Assembly (NCBI GenBank): GCA_044233795.1
Contig: JBIIJL010000022.1
Span: forward strand, 1-26,827
Source: JBIIJL01 sp044233795
GTDB taxonomy: Bacteria; Pseudomonadota; Gammaproteobacteria; Legionellales; Legionellaceae
Direction of reading: 5' to 3'
DNA length: 26,827 nt
Positions 23,709 through 26,827 of the stretch are shown piece by piece. Below the pieces are notes generated by a model. It had not been told where the DNA came from, did not search any database, and worked only from the letters and a program-made list of their open reading frames with translations. How positions within the stretch are numbered: the stretch's first letter is position 1; each line of letters begins with the position of its first letter. The position numbers were made by a program, and so were the translations under genes.

Positions 23709-26633
23709 CTAAATAAGGGCTCTTGGCAATGGCAGCTCTTCAGCTGGTGTAGCAGATGCTTTGGATAGCATTTTTGATCTATGGCTGAATGTAGCTAATT
23801 GCGCCGTTATTGAATCAAGATATTTTATCATCGCCAGTTTGACTTTTCTATTACCGATCGAATCACTCATATGAGAAATGCGATCTTTTATCCTCATAAA
23901 CAATTGAGGTGATAGGGAACTATGTTCTTTCATTTTTTTCTCAGAAAACTCTAGAAATATAGATCGAAGTTGTCTTGGGTTGCATGATGAGTAAGTAGCA
24001 AAGAATCCTTGGGTGGGCGGCTTAGATGCAGAGACACCTATCTCAATCAATCGATTGATAAGATAGTCAGAACATAGGCGACTAAATGAAGGTTTCTCCC
24101 CTTTTGTAGGATCCAATCCAAGCAGATCAATGACGCGTTTACCCTCCTTTTTACCTAATTTTTGAAGGAGTAGAGCAAATTTAATATTAACCCTTATTTC
24201 TTTAAGGCTAGCGCGCTCGCTCTGGGCATAAGTCTGTATTAAACTATCTAAAAATTCCTTTAATTGAGGGCGCAAATTGTGGTCCATACTATCAATAGCT
24301 AACGAAAGACGTTCCATTAATACAAATGGCTCAAACCAAGCTGATTTAGACATAAAAAGTGAACCATCAACAATTGCCCTCAACCATTGATTTGTATCCT
24401 GATAGCGCATCATCCAACTGACCCAAGATTGGTCTTTTTTTTCTAAAGCGGGTTTAACAATTGACTCAATGATGGTCGCAAATATATAACGTGAATCCGG
24501 AGAGTCTTCCGCTCTAAGAAGCGGGATAATGAGCGAAGCAATCTCCTGGCTATTATGAACCATGGTATTGGAGCAATCCCATATACTAACGGACGAGCCA
24601 ATTCCTGGAAATTGAAATGAATGTGTCATTAGTGAAACAGCTAAGATCTGAATACGTCTTTTCGCATCAACCTCTGTCAGCGATTCATACTCATTGAACA
24701 CTTTTTTACGAGAAACGCTCCTCATGTGATTGATATCCACACGCTGTTCAAGCCTTTCATTAAACAACTCATAAGGGGCGTAATCCATTACCAATTGAGC
24801 TATATACTGACCATTCACCGCGATACATTCCCCAAGTCCATCTTCGCCTATACGCTCAATATTTCGCATCACCTCAGAAAAGGTAATGTTCCTACCGTGG
24901 TAAAGAATATTCTGATCATCTAATCGCTTACGCTCGCAAGGAGATAACTGCTTCAAGAAACTATAAAATTGAGAATAGGCTCGCTGCGAAGAAACTTCCT
25001 GAGCATCATCATATTTATGCAGAAAAAGTAAACCTTCTGGATATACGCTCTCCTCAACTAATTTTTTTAAAGCCAACACGGTATTTTTGGAGATGGGGGC
25101 ATCATACAATTCTTGTACGGCGAGATCCTTATACTGATGAAAGATGCTATTTGCATATTGAATATTGGATATTTCCTTACGAGTGAAAGGTTTTGGCTGT
25201 GAAGCGCTGCAATTACAAAAGTATTTAAGCTCATTTAGTTGTCGCAAAGAATGATCTAGTAAAATAATCTCTGTGGCATCATCAGATAGCAAGTAATGTG
25301 AGAGGGGGTAGGTCGTATACAGATCTCGTGTGATAGGGTCGATAGATCCCTGTTGTATTGTAGGCATCAACAAGTGGTAATAAGTAGTATCAATCAACCC
25401 TGCGCCGCTCAATAATCTAGCCAGCTTAATCCAGGATAAATTAACACCGTCTTGAAGCCTCGTGTAATCAATAGGAGTGCCGCATATTTTAAGCCATCGG
25501 CGCCGGTAGACTTCGCGTATGCGACTAACAATCTTCTCATCAATAACAGTATGATTCACTAATCGCTTTATCGAAATTAATACTCCTTCTCTAACATTAT
25601 CATTTTTGTCCTCACCGCAGGTAGGTAAGAGCTCGTCTTGTAACAATCGCTTTAGTGCGACAAGATCAAAAGCACGACCTAACCCAAGTTTGGCGTAGGT
25701 TTCATCCAATTCCTGGCATTCAACGATCAGTGATACATCATGCATACATAACCATCTTGCAATACCAATCATTGTAACATCGAGATCAGCACGAAGGCCC
25801 TGATACACATCCAATAAGGCATCTAATAATAGCCACCTACCACTTACGTTGGGTATTTGCTGAGCATACAGATAATTTAAATCATACTCACTGCATTCCT
25901 TTAAACAATTCGACCATATAATAAATTGCATTGCGAACTGTTTTTTATCAGGATTTTCTCGTTTCTCATCAAAATAGAGCTTTACCAGTTGTAAAAGTGG
26001 TCTCAATAAATATTGTGGTAATTCACCTTTATCAGTGCATTTAAGCGAAATATTACTCGTAAGATAGTCCCAAAATCGTGGATGCACATTAGAACCAACA
26101 ACGCTAAAGCTACCCTCCTTTAAGCGTAATCGTGATAACTCAGGCAATGTAAGCGCTCGAAAACTGCCCTTTATTTTATCATTATAAGTTGCAAATACCC
26201 CAAGCCTAGAAAAGATATCTATAATTCCACGTAGGCTAGATAAACTAACACCATCATCGCTTCGATAGTATTCAATCAGGGACTCGCCCTCACCAATTTT
26301 ACTCAAATCAGAAAGGATTGTCGGCATTAATATTTGAACTTGGTGTAATTTAACCTCTTTTGCCAAGTCATCTGCTAAGCCAATCCAATAGCGATTTTCT
26401 TGATCAACTCGGACGGTATAGTCATTATTAGAATCCATGACAATGGCCCAACGTTCAGCAAATATCTGAATTAGCCATTTAATATGAATATCGGTTAGAT
26501 TAACTTGATGAGGTATACAGGCGAATTCTCTTACAATACGCTCAAGAAATTTCCTATCATATTCCCTCAAAACATCTACGAAAAATTCGCGAAGAGGCTC
26601 TATAAACTGCATAGTAATTCGCTGGACTAACAT
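23709..26633 (-). CDS. Unrecognised 974-residue protein, effector candidate
   Basis: I do not recognise any domain. The protein is long, soluble and mostly helical by composition, with no signal peptide and no membrane segment, and has few cysteines (a CNC at about 478-480). Its C-terminus reads SKASATPAEELPLPRALI: two glutamates about ten residues from the end followed by a hydrophobic tail. This resembles the E-block translocation signal of Legionella/Coxiella Dot/Icm effectors. No secretion genes are in the window, so an effector role is inference. The ATG at 26633 lacks a clear ribosome binding site; a likely promoter would leave a leader of about eight bases, so the ATG at 26612 (MQFIEPL) is a real alternative. 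The gene stands alone between the BenE-type gene and the end of an rRNA operon on the same strand. Confidence 0.8.
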   Translation of the reverse strand: MLVQRITMQFIEPLREFFVDVLREYDRKFLERIVREFACIPHQVNLTDIHIKWLIQIFAERWAIVMDSNNDYTVRVDQENRYWIGLADDLAKEVKLHQVQILMPTILSDLSKIGEGESLIEYYRSDDGVSLSSLRGIIDIFSRLGVFATYNDKIKGSFRALTLPELSRLRLKEGSFSVVGSNVHPRFWDYLTSNISLKCTDKGELPQYLLRPLLQLVKLYFDEKRENPDKKQFAMQFIIWSNCLKECSEYDLNYLYAQQIPNVSGRWLLLDALLDVYQGLRADLDVTMIGIARWLCMHDVSLIVECQELDETYAKLGLGRAFDLVALKRLLQDELLPTCGEDKNDNVREGVLISIKRLVNHTVIDEKIVSRIREVYRRRWLKICGTPIDYTRLQDGVNLSWIKLARLLSGAGLIDTTYYHLLMPTIQQGSIDPITRDLYTTYPLSHYLLSDDATEIILLDHSLRQLNELKYFCNCSASQPKPFTRKEISNIQYANSIFHQYKDLAVQELYDAPISKNTVLALKKLVEESVYPEGLLFLHKYDDAQEVSSQRAYSQFYSFLKQLSPCERKRLDDQNILYHGRNITFSEVMRNIERIGEDGLGECIAVNGQYIAQLVMDYAPYELFNERLEQRVDINHMRSVSRKKVFNEYESLTEVDAKRRIQILAVSLMTHSFQFPGIGSSVSIWDCSNTMVHNSQEIASLIIPLLRAEDSPDSRYIFATIIESIVKPALEKKDQSWVSWMMRYQDTNQWLRAIVDGSLFMSKSAWFEPFVLMERLSLAIDSMDHNLRPQLKEFLDSLIQTYAQSERASLKEIRVNIKFALLLQKLGKKEGKRVIDLLGLDPTKGEKPSFSRLCSDYLINRLIEIGVSASKPPTQGFFATYSSCNPRQLRSIFLEFSEKKMKEHSSLSPQLFMRIKDRISHMSDSIGNRKVKLAMIKYLDSITAQLATFSHRSKMLSKASATPAEELPLPRALI

Positions 26634-26647
26634 ACAACTAGAATACC

Positions 26648-26675
26648 TAAATAATTTCAGCTAATTGTACGCCAA
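26648..26675 (-). promoter_or_regulatory. Candidate promoter of the 974-residue gene
   Basis: On the minus strand TTGGCG (26670-26675), 16 bases, TATTTA (26648-26653). It is the best match between the rRNA terminator and the gene. Transcription would start near 26641, very close to the ATG at 26633. Confidence 0.35.
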
Positions 26676-26685
26676 TTCAATTGGC
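26671..26685. repeat. 15-base perfect palindrome GCCAATTcAATTGGC
   Basis: Two seven-base arms around a single central base, overlapping the candidate -35 box of the 974-residue gene. The place and size fit an operator for a dimeric regulator. It has no T-run and the loop is too small for a terminator hairpin. Confidence 0.45.
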
Positions 26686-26760
26686 ATAGCGATATCGGCT
26701 TTTAGAAAAACTCTTAGAAATAACTATGTGCGGGGAAATCAAAAAATTATGCGTAGCTTA

Positions 26761-26787
26761 AATAAAAAAAGCGGCCTTAGCCGCTTT
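26761..26787 (-). terminator. Rho-independent terminator of the rRNA operon
   Basis: On the minus strand AAAGCGGC-TAAG-GCCGCTTT forms a perfect eight-pair stem with a four-base loop (26768-26787), followed at once by a run of seven T (26764-26770). It lies about ten bases after the end of the 5S gene on the same strand. Confidence 0.92.
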
Positions 26788-26797
26788 CAGGAATAAA

Positions 26798-26827
26798 ACC
26801 TGGCAATGACCTACTTTCACATGGGGA
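26798..26827 (-). rRNA. rrf: 5S ribosomal RNA, 3' end (partial)
   Basis: Read on the minus strand, the last 30 bases are TCCCCATGTGAAAGTAGGTC followed by ATTGCCAGGT. They match the 3' part of gammaproteobacterial 5S rRNA (UCCCCAUGCGAGAGUAGG...UGCCAGGCA). GCCAGG is the 3' strand of the closing helix. The rest of the gene, and presumably 23S and 16S, lies to the right of the window. Confidence 0.92.

Noticed and set aside
1..26827. CRISPR arrays, insertion sequences, tRNA genes, integrase or phage modules, toxin-antitoxin pairs
   Set aside because: No regularly spaced repeats, transposase motifs, cloverleaf-like sequences or paired small genes were found in the short intergenic gaps.

Overview
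The window looks like chromosomal DNA of an AT-rich gammaproteobacterium, most plausibly of the Legionella/Coxiella type. The reasons are gammaproteobacterial gene sets (hemC-hemD-hemX-hemY; cytochrome c5-dsbB-tgt-ppiB; orn close to rsgA), the use of QueH for queuosine synthesis, and two large unrecognised proteins of an effector-like kind. No marker fixes the genus, so this assignment is inference.

Layout, left to right. (1) 1-429: the C-terminal end of a papain-like cysteine peptidase cut by the window edge, followed by about 180 bases with a start-less antisense reading frame. (2) 609-4079: tsaC (minus) and a divergent exported GH3 beta-N-acetylhexosaminidase-like gene (plus), whose 3' end overlaps by 62 bases a convergent gene for an unrecognised 545-residue protein with an HExxH sequence. 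(3) 4236-7690: a surface polysaccharide block: an O-antigen ligase-like membrane protein translationally coupled to a GT9 glycosyltransferase, and a second GT9 gene on the other strand behind a small secreted Cys protein. (4) 7777-10236: a tightly overlapping minus-strand operon, cytochrome c5 - dsbB - tgt - ppiB. (5) 10308-11339: an atypical response regulator. A 300-base gap follows that holds its promoter and a possible gene remnant. (6) 11640-15617: hemC-hemD-hemX-hemY. (7) 15627-18877: minus-strand HIT protein, Ohr peroxidase, CDF metal transporter and an L,D-transpeptidase-like protein with a long C-terminal extension. (8) 18956-21423: a minus-strand overlapping cluster cca-orn-queH, divergent from rsgA and a BenE-type transporter (21485-23659). 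(9) 23709-26633: a gene for an unrecognised 974-residue protein on the minus strand. Beyond it lie the terminator of an rRNA operon and the 3' end of a 5S rRNA gene on the same strand.

Most of the window is housekeeping: tRNA modification and maturation (TsaC, Tgt, QueH, CCA enzyme), haem synthesis, envelope redox and cell-wall work, and LPS assembly. The accessory content is the peptidase fragment, the 545- and 974-residue proteins, the response regulator with an enlarged receiver and unknown output part, and the two small remnants. I found no CRISPR array, tRNA gene, insertion sequence or phage module, and no clearly new multi-gene system. The best candidates for new biology are the response regulator and the two large orphan proteins.

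Promoter calls are -35/-10 matches read by eye. Several of them agree with the start codons chosen here.
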